Assembly (NCBI GenBank): GCA_017848055.1
Contig: JAGALZ010000035.1
Location: 62,001-126,000, forward strand
DNA: 64,000 nucleotides
Direction of reading: 5' to 3'
Source of the DNA: Oscillospiraceae bacterium
GTDB lineage: Bacteria > Bacillota > Clostridia > Oscillospirales > Ruminococcaceae
Shown piece by piece: positions 1-9,484 of this stretch (positions are counted from its first letter, which is position 1; every line of letters starts with the position of its first letter). A model generated the notes under the pieces. That model was not told the DNA's origin, did not search any database, and worked only from the letters and a program-made list of their open reading frames with translations. A program made the translations under genes and the position numbers.

Positions 1-565
1 CGCTTTTCAGATTAACAAAGTCCTTAACTAGATTACCTGAATCAGATAATCCTTTCAGCGAAAATCGTTTCCCTTTTATCATTATATCCAGCGAATAGAT
101 GTCTGATTTGAATTTAACAGAATCTATTATCATCTGAAACAGCGAAATCAGAGCATATAGTGCAACAATTGAAAATATAAGCGTGAGCAATGGCAGGTCA
201 AAATACACGGTGTAATTGATTATGTAAATAGTCTTGGATTTACTAAGATACCAGAAAATATATAAAATAGATACAAGTACCGCATTGCATATAAGATAAA
301 CAAAAAGCTGACGCAATATTCTTCTGGGAGAAATAATGCTGAATGCAAAGACAATCATTATTATACTAAAAAAAGACTTAATAAATACAATCGCAAAAAT
401 ATTTGACGTAACTATAGATAAGCAAGTCAGCGACCCTATCAGCGAGGAAATAAAGTGTCTTGGGCTGCTTATCTTATAGTGAGTTATATGTGCTGTAAAT
501 CCAATCAAACAAAAGCAGAGTGCAAAATTTACAATTATAAGCACATCAATATATATTTTAGGCAT
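1..565 (-). CDS. spoIIGA: Sigma-E processing peptidase SpoIIGA, C-terminally truncated by the window edge
   Basis: I read this directly from the minus strand: ATG at 565 behind a GGAAGTGATGAT ribosome binding site, 188 codons open to the window edge. The first ~150 residues form about five hydrophobic segments and begin MPKIYIDVLI. They are followed by a soluble part with the aspartyl-protease signature DSGN at about residues 175-178. That order (membrane domain, then aspartic protease) is the SpoIIGA family, which cleaves pro-sigma-E in the mother cell during sporulation. The rest of the protease domain, and any sigE gene usually found next to it, lie outside the window. The gene marks the organism as a spore former. 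Confidence 0.85.
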   Translation of the reverse strand, partial: MPKIYIDVLIIVNFALCFCLIGFTAHITHYKISSPRHFISSLIGSLTCLSIVTSNIFAIVFIKSFFSIIMIVFAFSIISPRRILRQLFVYLICNAVLVSILYIFWYLSKSKTIYIINYTVYFDLPLLTLIFSIVALYALISLFQMIIDSVKFKSDIYSLDIMIKGKRFSLKGLSDSGNLVKDFVNLKS

Positions 566-632
566 ATCATCACTTCCAATTTGATTATACAGCCTGACCG
601 ATACTAAATATGTCGATTGAAAGAGGACATAT

Positions 633-664
633 AAAAATCCCACTAAAATTTAGTGGGATTTTAA
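633..664 (-). terminator. Intrinsic terminator after the M18 aminopeptidase gene
   Basis: A near-perfect inverted repeat (AAATCCCACTAAA and its complement) with T-rich flanks on both sides sits between the aminopeptidase stop codon (719) and the spoIIGA start (565). It would end the minus-strand aminopeptidase transcript. Confidence 0.8.
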
Positions 665-718
665 TTTACATTAGGTTGTAATATGCCTTTTGGGTGTATG
701 CTCTATCAGAAAACAATA

Positions 719-2125
719 CTACTTTTCAGCAAAGAAGCACTTAAACGCTTTATATGCCATAAATGTATCTATCTTTGAAGTTACCTCAAACGGAGCGTGC
801 ATTGAAAGAACAGGTACACCCACATCGATAACATCAATATCAAGATTTGCAAGATACATAGCTACAGTTCCGCCGCCACCGGCATCAACCTTGCCAAGCT
901 CGCCTGTCTGCCACTGTACGTTTGCTTCATCAAAGAGCTTTCTGACCTTTCCGACAAACTCTGCAGAAGCATCGGATGTTCCCGACTTGCCCCTTGCACC
1001 AGTATACTTTGTAACAGTAACGCCGTGATTAATCTTAGCGCCGTTTCTGTAATCAATAGGCTCCGGGAAGGTCGGGTCAAATGCAGCATTTACGTCAGCT
1101 GAAAGTGCCTGTGTTGCTGATATAACATCGATACCTGAAAACCCGTGGGCTCTTGCTAGTCTGTAAATAAAGTACTTGAGGAAAGAACTTTCAAGACCTG
1201 TATTACCCATACTGCCGATTTCTTCCTTATCAGCAAAAACAGCAACACATGTGTATGCAGGATTTTCTGTTTCGATAATAGCTTCAAGCTGAGTATATGC
1301 ACAAACCTTATCGTCCTGGCCGTAGCCACCGATAAGACTTCTATCAAAGCCGATATCAACAGCCTTGCAAGCAGGAACAGCTTCAAGCTCAGCAGATATA
1401 AAATCGTCCTCGATAATACCGTACTTTTCGTTGAGGATGCTGAGAATATTAAGCTTTACAAGCTCAGATGCCTTATCATCCTTGAATGGTCTGGAGCCAA
1501 CGAGAATATTAAGCTCCTCACCTGTTATAATCTTGGCTGCAGGACGCTTCATCTGCTCGTCAGCAAGGTGGATAAGCAAATCGCAAACGCAGAACTGCGG
1601 GTCACCCTCATCCTCACCGATATTGACTGAAACCGAAGTACCGTCAGCTCTTACAACAACACCGTGCAGACTCATTGGGACAGTTGACCACTGGTATTTT
1701 TTGATTCCGCCGTAGTAGTGAGTTTTGAAAAATGCCATTTCCTTATCCTCATAAAGCGGATGCTGCTTGAGGTCGAGTCTAGGAGAATCAATATGAGCAG
1801 CTGTGAGTCTGATACCGTCGTCAAGCGGACGAGTACCCATTACGCACAGGATAACAGCCTTACCTCTGTTGAGTACATAGAACTTCTCACCGGCAGAATA
1901 TATCTTATTCTTGTCGTAAGGCTTAAAACCCATCTTCTGTGCTCTCTCGATGGTTTCGACGATAAATTCTCTTTCGATTTTTGCTTTTGTCAAAAAGTCT
2001 TTATATCCTTCACAGAAGTCGTAAGCTTCGTCGATTTCCTTTTCATCCATTACAAGATAAGCATTCTTTTTCTGAGAAAAAAGCATTTCCTTGAGCTGTT
2101 CTGCTTTAGACATTTCCTTATCCAT
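719..2125 (-). CDS. M18 family aminopeptidase
   Basis: A 468-residue zinc aminopeptidase of family M18, a cytoplasmic enzyme that removes N-terminal residues from peptides. Metal-binding landmarks are in the expected order: AHIDSPRLD (His at about 111), GGYGQDDK, FADKEEIGS, a SADVNAAFDP segment and MHAPFEV near the C-terminus. The length fits the clostridial form of the family. The ATG at 2125 follows AGGAGTGACTTAA, a well-spaced ribosome binding site lying just after the stop codon of the upstream lytic transglycosylase gene (11-nt gap), so the two genes are probably cotranscribed. Acidic-residue preference is usual in the family but cannot be read from sequence here. Confidence 0.9.
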   Translation of the reverse strand: MDKEMSKAEQLKEMLFSQKKNAYLVMDEKEIDEAYDFCEGYKDFLTKAKIEREFIVETIERAQKMGFKPYDKNKIYSAGEKFYVLNRGKAVILCVMGTRPLDDGIRLTAAHIDSPRLDLKQHPLYEDKEMAFFKTHYYGGIKKYQWSTVPMSLHGVVVRADGTSVSVNIGEDEGDPQFCVCDLLIHLADEQMKRPAAKIITGEELNILVGSRPFKDDKASELVKLNILSILNEKYGIIEDDFISAELEAVPACKAVDIGFDRSLIGGYGQDDKVCAYTQLEAIIETENPAYTCVAVFADKEEIGSMGNTGLESSFLKYFIYRLARAHGFSGIDVISATQALSADVNAAFDPTFPEPIDYRNGAKINHGVTVTKYTGARGKSGTSDASAEFVGKVRKLFDEANVQWQTGELGKVDAGGGGTVAMYLANLDIDVIDVGVPVLSMHAPFEVTSKIDTFMAYKAFKCFFAEK

Positions 2126-2136
2126 TTAAGTCACTC

Positions 2137-2706
2137 CTAATCATATAAAAATCCGTAAGCCTTATAGGCTGTAATAACTTTATTTACGTAATGTCGTGTT
2201 GATTTTGAAGGGATATCACCCGCATCAAAATTATCAGGATTTATTATACCGTCTGATATCCACTCATCAACTTTATTCATACCTGCGTGGTAGGCTGCGG
2301 CTGATAGCTCATAACTCTGATATTTATCAAAATAATATCCAAGCATACAGCAACCATACTCAACATTATACTCGGGTTTAAACAAATCGTCGTAGGTAAT
2401 ATCGGTATGAATAACATCCAGATGCTTTCTTGACCACAAAAATGCGTCATTCATTATCTGCATCAGACCTCTGGCACCGACATCAGAAGTTGCCTCAGTA
2501 TCAAATCCGCTTTCTGTGTTAATTACGGCAAAGACAAAATCCTTTGAAATACCATACTGCTGACTGTATTTGTCAACAATATCGACGTATGCCTTTGGAA
2601 ACAGCAATTCTCTGAGCAGAAAAAACATTCCTACTATGAAAGCAATTAACGCAGCAAAAAACAAAAGTCGTCTTGCGTTGCTTATTTTATTACGCTTAGT
2701 GGACAT
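2137..2706 (-). CDS. Membrane-anchored lytic transglycosylase (SLT domain)
   Basis: A 189-residue protein with a positively charged N-terminus, one membrane segment at about residues 13-31, and a soluble-lytic-transglycosylase domain outside the cell. The catalytic Glu is in NTESG (about residue 65), followed by GLMQI (80-84) and an AAAYHAG motif, all typical of the SLT fold that cleaves peptidoglycan glycan strands. ATG at 2706 has an AAAGGAGAG ribosome binding site. The gene overlaps the end of coaE by 11 nt, so it is translated as part of the coaE operon. Confidence 0.88.
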   Translation of the reverse strand: MSTKRNKISNARRLLFFAALIAFIVGMFFLLRELLFPKAYVDIVDKYSQQYGISKDFVFAVINTESGFDTEATSDVGARGLMQIMNDAFLWSRKHLDVIHTDITYDDLFKPEYNVEYGCCMLGYYFDKYQSYELSAAAYHAGMNKVDEWISDGIINPDNFDAGDIPSKSTRHYVNKVITAYKAYGFLYD

Positions 2707-3349
2707 CTATTCTCTCCTTTATCGAATCCATAAGCTGCTTTGCTTGAGAAAGAAGAGCTTCTTTTGTGCTGTTATTTTCAAGCACATAGTCTGAATTCTT
2801 GACATAAAAGCACTTTTTCTTCTGAGATGAAAATCTGTCCTTGATCTGATTTTCATCAAGATTATCTCTCAAGGCAATTCTCTGTTGTCTGATATTATCG
2901 TCAGAAACAACACTTATAATCAGGTCGCAGTATTTATCGGCACCTGCTTCAAAGAGAGTTGGTGCATCGAGAATAACAAGACTGCTTCCCTGAGATTTAA
3001 ACTGCCGAATTTCATCCTCAATGAGTTCATTTATATAGGGAAAAATTGTAGCGTTCAGCAAATCAAGCTTTTCTCTGTCTGCAAAAACAATTGAACCTAG
3101 CTTTCTTCTATCGAGTTCAAGCTCGTCGTTAACACACCCCGGAAACAGCTCATAAAGTTTTTTATTGCATTCGCTGCCTCTGATTGTAACGGCTCTGGCA
3201 ACAAGGTCAGCGTTTATAACGCTATAACCACAGTCTGCAAGATAATCACTTACAAGTGTTTTGCCCGAACCGCTCTGCCCTGTAAGTCCAATAACTGCAA
3301 TACCATCAAGCTTTGGCTTTATTCTTTTTTTGATATTCGAAAGAAACAT
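2696..3349 (-). CDS. coaE: Dephospho-CoA kinase
   Basis: A 217-residue P-loop kinase for the last step of coenzyme A synthesis, ATP-dependent phosphorylation of the 3'-hydroxyl of dephospho-CoA. The Walker A loop GQSGSGKT is at about residues 24-31, the NADLVAR segment follows, and LVILDAPTLFEAG provides the later nucleotide-binding region. Family members usually start a few residues before the P-loop; the ~18-residue N-terminal addition here may mean a slightly later true start. It sits between the Sua5-type gene (14-nt gap) and the lytic transglycosylase gene (11-nt overlap). Confidence 0.92.
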   Translation of the reverse strand: MFLSNIKKRIKPKLDGIAVIGLTGQSGSGKTLVSDYLADCGYSVINADLVARAVTIRGSECNKKLYELFPGCVNDELELDRRKLGSIVFADREKLDLLNATIFPYINELIEDEIRQFKSQGSSLVILDAPTLFEAGADKYCDLIISVVSDDNIRQQRIALRDNLDENQIKDRFSSQKKKCFYVKNSDYVLENNSTKEALLSQAKQLMDSIKERIDVH

Positions 3350-3363
3350 ACAAATTACCTGCC

Positions 3364-4386
3364 CTAAATCTCAATGACTCTGAAAGCAGCTGCTCGAAGA
3401 AGTCTGTTATATACAGCAAGTCCTACACCTGAAGTTTCAGGGCATCTTGCAAAGACCCTTCTTGCTCCGATTTCGTCACATTCTCTGAGTGCTGAAAAGA
3501 TACGCTGAGCTTGTCTTTCTGAGGTATTGCCGTAATACACTATCGGAATATCCCCGTCAATTTCTTCCCCGTCAAAAATCATGACGGCATCACCTTGCTT
3601 GTAGTCGCTGAGTACATATTCTCTGAAGTCTTCAAATGAAGATTTTATAATATATATTTCAGCTTTCGGCGAATAATGCTTATATTTCATTCCCGGCGAA
3701 GAAACCTTTGCATTAAGTGCAAGCTGCTCGAGTACGCCCTTATCGATAATAATATTCTCGGTAATTTCGTGAAGCATCTCGACACTGATATATCCAGGTC
3801 TTAGAAGTCTTATAGCATCATCCTGAAAACTGATAACAGTAGACTCTACGCCGACGCCGCATTCTCCGCCATCGATAATCGCAGGAATCCTTCCGTTCAT
3901 ATCGTCAAGTACATACTTTGCATTTGTTGGACTCGGACTTCCCGACAAATTAGCGGAAGGTGCCGCAAGCGGCTTTCCTGACTTTGATATTAAGTGCCTT
4001 GCTGTTTCATCCGATGGAAGTCTTACACCAACAGTATCAAGTCCTCCGCTTGTAACAGACGGAATAACAGCTTTTTTAGGCAAAACCATAGTAAGAGGTC
4101 CCGGCCAGAACATTTGTGCACACTTAAGGGCAAGAGCAGGTATCTCACAGGCAATATCTGAAAGCATATCTTTTTCGCTGATATGGACAATCAGAGGATT
4201 ATCAGATGGTCTTCCCTTTGCCTCAAATATCTTCTTTACTGCACACGGATTGGTTGCATCTGCTGCAAGTCCATATACGGTTTCAGTCGGCATACCGACA
4301 ACTTCGCCCTTACAGATAAGGTCTGCAGCAAAGGCTATGTCCTCATCAGACGGCGAAAGCATTCTTGTATTATACATATCTGACAT
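3364..4386 (-). CDS. L-threonylcarbamoyladenylate synthase (Sua5/YwlC type)
   Basis: A 340-residue two-domain Sua5/YwlC protein. It makes threonylcarbamoyl-AMP from threonine, bicarbonate and ATP for the t6A modification of tRNAs that read ANN codons. The YrdC-like domain covers about residues 12-205, with GMPTETVYGLAADAT, KGRPSDNPL and the SAPSANLSG-like segment visible. The C-terminal ~130 residues are the Sua5 domain that separates this type from short TsaC/YrdC proteins. The start codon shares its first base with the prfA stop codon (TAATG), with AGGAAGAAG inside the prfA end as ribosome binding site, so translation is coupled to prfA. Confidence 0.92.
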   Translation of the reverse strand: MSDMYNTRMLSPSDEDIAFAADLICKGEVVGMPTETVYGLAADATNPCAVKKIFEAKGRPSDNPLIVHISEKDMLSDIACEIPALALKCAQMFWPGPLTMVLPKKAVIPSVTSGGLDTVGVRLPSDETARHLISKSGKPLAAPSANLSGSPSPTNAKYVLDDMNGRIPAIIDGGECGVGVESTVISFQDDAIRLLRPGYISVEMLHEITENIIIDKGVLEQLALNAKVSSPGMKYKHYSPKAEIYIIKSSFEDFREYVLSDYKQGDAVMIFDGEEIDGDIPIVYYGNTSERQAQRIFSALRECDEIGARRVFARCPETSGVGLAVYNRLLRAAAFRVIEI

Positions 4387-5465
4387 TATGCTTCTTCCTG
4401 TGCAGAAAGCTTTGCAGCCTGGTCTGCTGTTGCAAGCGCATCGATTACTTCATCGAGGTTACCGTTGAGTATATACTCAAGACGATAGATTGTAAGACCG
4501 ATTCTGTGGTCAGAAAGTCTTCCTTCAGGGTAATTGTAGGTTCTGATTCTTTCAGAACGGTCGCCTGTATCAACCTGAGAACGTCTTACTGAAGCAATTT
4601 CGTCTGTCTGAGCTCTCTGCTTTTCTTCAAGAAGTCTTGAACGAAGTACACGCATAGCCTTTTCTTTATTCTTATGCTGGCTTCTTTCATCCTGACATTC
4701 AACTACAAGACCTGTCGGAAGATATGTGATACGGATTGCAGACTCTGTCTTATTGATATGCTGTCCGCCTGCACCGGAAGCTCTGAACACGTCAATCTTA
4801 AGCTCGGTTGCTTCGTTAATTTCAAGCTCTACATCCTCAGCTTCAGGAAGCACGGCAACAGTTACAGTTGAAGTATGAACTCTGCCCTGAGATTCTGTTT
4901 CGGGAACTCTCTGTACTCTGTGAACTCCGCTTTCGTATTTAAATCTTGAGTATGCACCATCGCCCTGGATACTGAAAGAAATTTCCTTAAAGCCTCCAAG
5001 TTCGGTTTCATTTGCATTCATTATTTCGATTTTCCAGCCCTTGGATTCGGCATACATTGTATACATTCTGTAGAGAGAATTTGCAAAGAGAGATGCCTCA
5101 TCTCCGCCTGCGCCGCCTCTGATTTCGATAATAACGTTCTTATCATCGTTAGGGTCCTTAGGAAGGAGAAGAATTTTAAGGTCTTCGGCACAAGCAGCCA
5201 TAGCTTCCTTGGATTCGTCATACTGCATCTGAACCATTTCCTTGAAGTCCTTATCAAGTCCGCCTGCATCGAGAAGCTCAACAGCCTCATCAAAGCCTTC
5301 CTTTGCCTTAATATATTCTCTGTACTTTTCGATAATCGGAGTTAATGACTTATACTCCTTCATAAGATTTCTGTACTGATTCTGGTCATTGATTACATCA
5401 GGGTCCATAAGCTGCTCGTTTATATTATCGTATTTTTCTGAAAGCACCTTTAACTTTTCAAACAT
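4386..5465 (-). CDS. prfA: Peptide chain release factor 1
   Basis: A 359-residue class I release factor. The catalytic GGQ loop is at residues 233-235. The codon-recognition tripeptide is PET at 188-190 in the [10 protein letters not shown] context, which marks RF1 (UAA/UAG) rather than RF2. The length and both positions match the well-known RF1 numbering. ATG at 5465 follows a GGAGGAATAAAA ribosome binding site. The Gln of the GGQ loop is the expected target of PrmC, also encoded in this window (14286-15146). Downstream translation is coupled to the Sua5-type gene. Confidence 0.96.
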   Translation of the reverse strand: MFEKLKVLSEKYDNINEQLMDPDVINDQNQYRNLMKEYKSLTPIIEKYREYIKAKEGFDEAVELLDAGGLDKDFKEMVQMQYDESKEAMAACAEDLKILLLPKDPNDDKNVIIEIRGGAGGDEASLFANSLYRMYTMYAESKGWKIEIMNANETELGGFKEISFSIQGDGAYSRFKYESGVHRVQRVPETESQGRVHTSTVTVAVLPEAEDVELEINEATELKIDVFRASGAGGQHINKTESAIRITYLPTGLVVECQDERSQHKNKEKAMRVLRSRLLEEKQRAQTDEIASVRRSQVDTGDRSERIRTYNYPEGRLSDHRIGLTIYRLEYILNGNLDEVIDALATADQAAKLSAQEEA

Positions 5466-5500
5466 TTTTATTCCTCCAATATTATTTAAATTACCTCAGA

Positions 5501-5698
5501 TTACTCTTCATTGCTTTCTGAAGGTCTGATAATTTTTTTGATATTCTTTTCTGCCTTTGAGCGTGGAATCATAATCTCGTGTCCACAACCGACACATCTG
5601 AGTCTGAAATCCATTCCGGAACGCAGAACTAGCATTTCATGACTTTTGCAGGGATGCTCTTTCTTCATTACAAGAATGTCATCTTTACGCACATCCAT
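5501..5698 (-). CDS. DUF951 family protein
   Basis: A 65-residue basic protein with CVGCGHEI, a CxxC pair that may bind zinc, and an MKKEHPC segment near the N-terminus. Both are typical of the small DUF951 (YyzM-like) family, whose function is unknown. A strong promoter (5733-5761) and an AAAGGAGTG ribosome binding site precede it. It is the first gene of the unit leading into prfA (35-nt gap). Confidence 0.85.
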   Translation of the reverse strand: MDVRKDDILVMKKEHPCKSHEMLVLRSGMDFRLRCVGCGHEIMIPRSKAEKNIKKIIRPSESNEE

Positions 5699-5732
5699 AT
5701 ATTACACACTCCTTTAGCATACATACCCTGTT

Positions 5733-5761
5733 ATTATAACATATTTTATATGATTTAGCAA
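5733..5761 (-). promoter_or_regulatory. Promoter for the DUF951-prfA operon
   Basis: On the minus strand TTGCTA (5756-5761) and TATAAT (5733-5738) are separated by 17 bp, about 35 nt upstream of the DUF951 start codon. Confidence 0.75.
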
Positions 5762-5842
5762 GTATACAAAGCTCATATGCCGTATTTTTCTGAATAAAAT
5801 CAAATTTTATGTGCAAAAATAAAATAAAAAAGGAGCATTCTT

Positions 5843-6160
5843 ATGAGTAAAGTATATGCAGAATTCGAATCATTTGACCTTGCGGATATCGCTTGCAGTA
5901 ACATCAAGAGAACAATCCCGGGTATACAGCGAATTTCAATTACAGACAAACGATTTCCACCGGAATTTGATATGTCGACCTACACATATGTCGGTCAGGG
6001 AGCAAGCAGAATACAGCCGTATGTGACAATAATTTCGGAAGAGCGTCACCCTATTCCGAGTGCAGCTAAAGTCGATATAATCTGTGACCCTCATTCTGTC
6101 CCGGGAATCAAGAAGCAACTTATTTCACGTGGTGGACTTAAAGTCAAAGAGCTATCATAA
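5843..6160 (+). CDS. Hypothetical protein (105 aa)
   Basis: I do not recognise this family. It is a 105-residue soluble protein without signal peptide or membrane segment. The N-terminal half looks like an alternating beta-alpha-beta pattern (KVYAEFESFDLADIACSNI, then a strand RISITD), which could be a ferredoxin-like fold, but that is only an impression. AAAGGAGCA lies 7-8 nt before ATG. The S1-domain gene follows after 51 nt on the same strand, and the DUF951-prfA operon diverges upstream. Confidence 0.7.
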   Translation: MSKVYAEFESFDLADIACSNIKRTIPGIQRISITDKRFPPEFDMSTYTYVGQGASRIQPYVTIISEERHPIPSAAKVDIICDPHSVPGIKKQLISRGGLKVKELS

Positions 6161-6211
6161 AAGAATAAAGCTATGCATAAACATTACCATTAAACTTTTT
6201 GGAGGTAAAAA

Positions 6212-7117
6212 ATGCATAACTATTATCCTGAGGGAAGACTCATTGAAAAATACGATAACAAGCAAAGCATGAAAAATCTCGAATCGCTACGCTATGCGCA
6301 ATCGATAGGTAAAATACTCGAAGCAAAAGCAATCGTTTGCGACAACGACCACAATCTTATTGTTCAGCTCCCCTTCTCAAAGGCAATTATCCCCAGAGAA
6401 GAGGGCGCTGTTGGTATTGCAGACGGCTCAACAAAGGATATTGCACTGTTGGCAAGAGTAAACAAGCCGGTTTGTTTCAAGGTGAAAGAAATAAAAGACA
6501 GCGGAGAAATAATTCTGTCGAGAAGACTTGCACAGACAGAATGCATAGAAAACTATATTTCGAAGCTTACTCCGGGAGATATAATTGAAGCCCGGATTAC
6601 ACATTTAGAACAATTCGGTTGCTTTGTCGATATAGGTTGCGGAATTTCATCGCTGATTACAATAGATTCAATCTCAGTATCAAGAATAGCTCACCCATCT
6701 GACAGATTCTCTAACGGAGATGATATTTATGCAGTTGTAAAATCATACGAAAACGGCAGAGTATCTCTTTCACATAAGGAGCTCCTGGGAACATGGGAAG
6801 AAAACTCATCGCTTTTCAGGCAAGGCGAAACTGTAGGCGGTATAATCCGTTCAGTTGAGGATTACGGCGTTTTCGTAGAGCTTTCGCCTAACCTTGCAGG
6901 ACTTGCTGAACCCTTTGAGAATGCAAAGCCGGGTCAGTGTGCAAGTGTTTACATAAAATCAATTATTCCGGAAAAGATGAAGGTGAAACTGATTATTGTA
7001 GATGTTTTTGATTCAACACCCGACAAGGCCTTTAACTACTTTATCACAAGCGGAAAGCTTACAGATTGGAACTATTCAACCGAAAACTGCGAAAAGAAAA
7101 TCAACAGTCATTTTTGA
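6212..7117 (+). CDS. S1-domain RNA-binding protein
   Basis: A 301-residue protein with at least two recognisable S1 RNA-binding domains. One is at about residues 120-195 (GDIIEARITHLEQFGCFVDIG, ending GRVSLSHKEL). The other is at about 205-270 (GETVGGIIRSVEDYGVFVEL, then AGLAEP). A more divergent S1-like segment precedes them (residues ~35-105, ending SGEIILSRR). Such proteins resemble ribosomal protein S1 but are shorter than true S1. A role in translation or RNA binding is inferred from domains only. TTTGGAGGTAAAAA gives an excellent ribosome binding site for ATG 6212. A terminator follows the stop. Confidence 0.85.
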   Translation: MHNYYPEGRLIEKYDNKQSMKNLESLRYAQSIGKILEAKAIVCDNDHNLIVQLPFSKAIIPREEGAVGIADGSTKDIALLARVNKPVCFKVKEIKDSGEIILSRRLAQTECIENYISKLTPGDIIEARITHLEQFGCFVDIGCGISSLITIDSISVSRIAHPSDRFSNGDDIYAVVKSYENGRVSLSHKELLGTWEENSSLFRQGETVGGIIRSVEDYGVFVELSPNLAGLAEPFENAKPGQCASVYIKSIIPEKMKVKLIIVDVFDSTPDKAFNYFITSGKLTDWNYSTENCEKKINSHF

Positions 7118-7124
7118 CACAAAA

Positions 7125-7148
7125 AAGACCTCCCGAAAAGGAGGTCTT
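7125..7148. terminator. Bidirectional terminator between convergent genes
   Basis: AAGACCTCC and its complement with a 7-nt loop, flanked by A-runs on the left and T-rich sequence on the right. It lies between the S1-domain gene (plus) and the cyclophilin gene (minus) and can serve both. Confidence 0.8.
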
Positions 7149-7155
7149 AATTTTA

Positions 7156-8034
7156 TTACGACTCAGATGAATCAGTTGCAGAGCTGTTATCTGTCTGACT
7201 GTCAGTTTCTTCTTTCTTGAAGCTTTCTTTGAAGAACTCTTCTTCATTTTCAAGCTTATGTTCACCATAGGTAGACATTGTGGCTTTAATTATCTTGACT
7301 TCCTCCAAGGGTTTCATATCATCATCGACTTCTACACAGTGAATTGCGTCGAGAACATCAAGTCCATCGTATATCTGACCGAACAAAGTGAACTGCTGAG
7401 AGAAATTCGGGACACCGCCGTTATCGAAAAACGCATTGAGGATAAGCTCATTTGCGTCTTCTATAGCTTCCATTTCAGCTTTGAATTCGTCTGTAAATTC
7501 CACTGAATTTACAAAAACGATTCGGCTTCCTGTAACATTACGCTTGTTGAACACACCCTTTTCACGGCCGTAGGAACAAAGCGCACCTCTGAAAGGCCAG
7601 AGGTCTTTTGATGTTTCAGGTTCGAGATTCTTCTTATCAGTATCGTCGGTATCTTCACCGTTAGGAGCCTTTGCACCGCCGAAAGCATAAGCCTTCTGGT
7701 CGGTTTCAATCATAAAGTAGTAAGTATCATCATAATATCCGGATTCTACAAGATTAATAAAATACTTGCAGAAATTAGGAGCTTCGTCCTCAAACAGAAC
7801 AGCCTTCATAGTACCCTTGGTCGTTTCAAAAATAACAACCGGAGTATCATCGTCAGGCACCTTATACTGGATAAGCTCAACATCGGTTGCATCTATAGCC
7901 ATCTGTTCCTGAGCACCCATACACGAGAATGCCAGACCGATAACCACGATAAGCAGCATCATGATAATACTGCCCTTAAACACTCTTTGAGCATTCTTCG
8001 ATGCTTTGAGTCTTTGATTTGGATTCATTTTCAT
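7156..8034 (-). CDS. Membrane-anchored cyclophilin-type peptidyl-prolyl isomerase
   Basis: A 292-residue protein with a single N-terminal membrane segment (about residues 22-42, SIIMMLLIVVIGLAFS) and an extracytoplasmic cyclophilin domain from about residue 65. The domain has VVIFETTKGTMKAVLFEDEAPN, a glycine-rich FGG segment and FTLFGQIYDGLDVLDAI. It is expected to catalyse proline cis-trans isomerisation in exported proteins. Inserts of acidic residues around 120-140 and a Ser/Asp-rich tail are lineage-specific. The ATG at 8034 follows AAAGG at good spacing. It is 12 nt downstream of cysS and so is the third gene of the T-box operon, although it has no obvious cysteine-related role. Confidence 0.88.
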   Translation of the reverse strand: MKMNPNQRLKASKNAQRVFKGSIIMMLLIVVIGLAFSCMGAQEQMAIDATDVELIQYKVPDDDTPVVIFETTKGTMKAVLFEDEAPNFCKYFINLVESGYYDDTYYFMIETDQKAYAFGGAKAPNGEDTDDTDKKNLEPETSKDLWPFRGALCSYGREKGVFNKRNVTGSRIVFVNSVEFTDEFKAEMEAIEDANELILNAFFDNGGVPNFSQQFTLFGQIYDGLDVLDAIHCVEVDDDMKPLEEVKIIKATMSTYGEHKLENEEEFFKESFKKEETDSQTDNSSATDSSES

Positions 8035-8046
8035 TTCTTATAACCT

Positions 8047-9465
8047 TTACGCTTTCTTTGTAATCTTTGTTCCCTGTCTTGTTTCTTCTACAAGGTAACC
8101 CATCTGGGAAATCTGGTCTCTGATTTCGTCAGCGAGCATAAAGTTCTTTGCTTTTCTCGCTTCTTTACGCTGCTCTACGAGGTCAAGGATATCCTGAGGA
8201 ATATCCGACTGTGAATCAGCTGCTGCGAGCTTCTTTGCTTTCTCTACGATTCCGATTGAGAGTACCTTATCGAAATCCTCTAAGAGTGCAAGCTTGGTTG
8301 CAGGGTTTGTATCCGCCTTAAGAACGTCATAAATAGCAGTAATTCCGTTAGAGGTATTGATATCCTCATCCATTGCGTTTGTAAACAGAGCCTTAAGAGC
8401 ATCAAAATCCTTTGCATTAACGCCTTCGGTGTCATTTACAGAAACGAGCTGAGCACATCTTGCAACGAGCTTATCATAAGCGACCTTAGCATTATCGAGG
8501 TTTTCGTAAGAGAACACAAGAGATTTTCTATAGTGAGACTGCAGGCAGAAGAATCTGTACACTAGCGGGTCATATCCCTTACTTTCAAGAAGCGAAACAG
8601 TAAGGAATTCGCCCTTTGATTTACTCATCTTGCCACCTGTTGTATTGAGGTGGTGAACGTGGAACCAGTAGTTACACCACTTATGACCGACATAAGCTTC
8701 AGACTGAGCGATTTCGTTTGTATGGTGCGGGAACTGATTGTCGATACCGCCACAGTGGATGTCGAGATATTCGCCTAAATTCTTCATTGATATGCATGAG
8801 CACTCGATATGCCAGCCAGGGTAACCTACGCCCCAAGGTGAATCCCACTTGAGCTCCTGATCATCAAACTTCGATTTTGTAAACCAGAGAACAAAGTCAG
8901 CCTTGTTTTTCTTATTTGAGTCAGCTTCAACGCCTTCTCTTACGCCAACTGCGAGGTCTTCTTCCTTGAAGTCACCAAAGACATAGTACTTTGAGAGCTT
9001 AGATGTATCAAAGTAGATATTTCCACCGGCTTCGTATGCAAATCCCTTTTCCATAAGTGAAGAAATAACCTTGATGAAATCGTCAATGCAACCGGTTGCA
9101 GGCTGAACAACGTCAGATGTTTTGATATTGAGCTTTGCACAATCAGCAAAGAACGCATCAGTATAGAACTGAGCAATTTCCATTACAGTCTTCTTTTCAC
9201 GCTTTGCACCCTTGAGCATCTTATCGTCGCCGGTGTCTCCGTCTGATGTAAGGTGTCCAACGTCAGTGATATTCATAACACGCTTTACATCATAGCCGAC
9301 ATATCTCATATACTTTTCGAGAACGTCTTCCATAATGTAGCTTCTTAAGTTTCCGATATGTGCAAAGTGATATACTGTAGGGCCGCAGGTATACATTGAC
9401 ACCTTGCCCGGTTCGTTAGGAACAAACTCGTCGACAGTATGTGTAAGTGAATTATAAAGCTTCAT
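8047..9465 (-). CDS. cysS: Cysteine--tRNA ligase
   Basis: A class I aminoacyl-tRNA synthetase that charges tRNA-Cys. HIGN (the HIGH motif, residues 36-39) follows the zinc-ligand TCGPTVY, and KMSKSKGE is the second signature. WHIECS and HTNEIAQSE supply further active-site and zinc residues. I place the start at MKLYNSLT (9465), because GAGGA lies 8 nt upstream. A longer open frame to 9495 would absorb that ribosome binding site and overlap cysE. The product is 472 residues, normal for bacterial CysRS. The operon is under a T-box with a TGC (Cys) specifier. Confidence 0.95.
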   Translation of the reverse strand: MKLYNSLTHTVDEFVPNEPGKVSMYTCGPTVYHFAHIGNLRSYIMEDVLEKYMRYVGYDVKRVMNITDVGHLTSDGDTGDDKMLKGAKREKKTVMEIAQFYTDAFFADCAKLNIKTSDVVQPATGCIDDFIKVISSLMEKGFAYEAGGNIYFDTSKLSKYYVFGDFKEEDLAVGVREGVEADSNKKNKADFVLWFTKSKFDDQELKWDSPWGVGYPGWHIECSCISMKNLGEYLDIHCGGIDNQFPHHTNEIAQSEAYVGHKWCNYWFHVHHLNTTGGKMSKSKGEFLTVSLLESKGYDPLVYRFFCLQSHYRKSLVFSYENLDNAKVAYDKLVARCAQLVSVNDTEGVNAKDFDALKALFTNAMDEDINTSNGITAIYDVLKADTNPATKLALLEDFDKVLSIGIVEKAKKLAAADSQSDIPQDILDLVEQRKEARKAKNFMLADEIRDQISQMGYLVEETRQGTKITKKA

Positions 9466-9484
9466 AACATATTCCTCGTTTCTT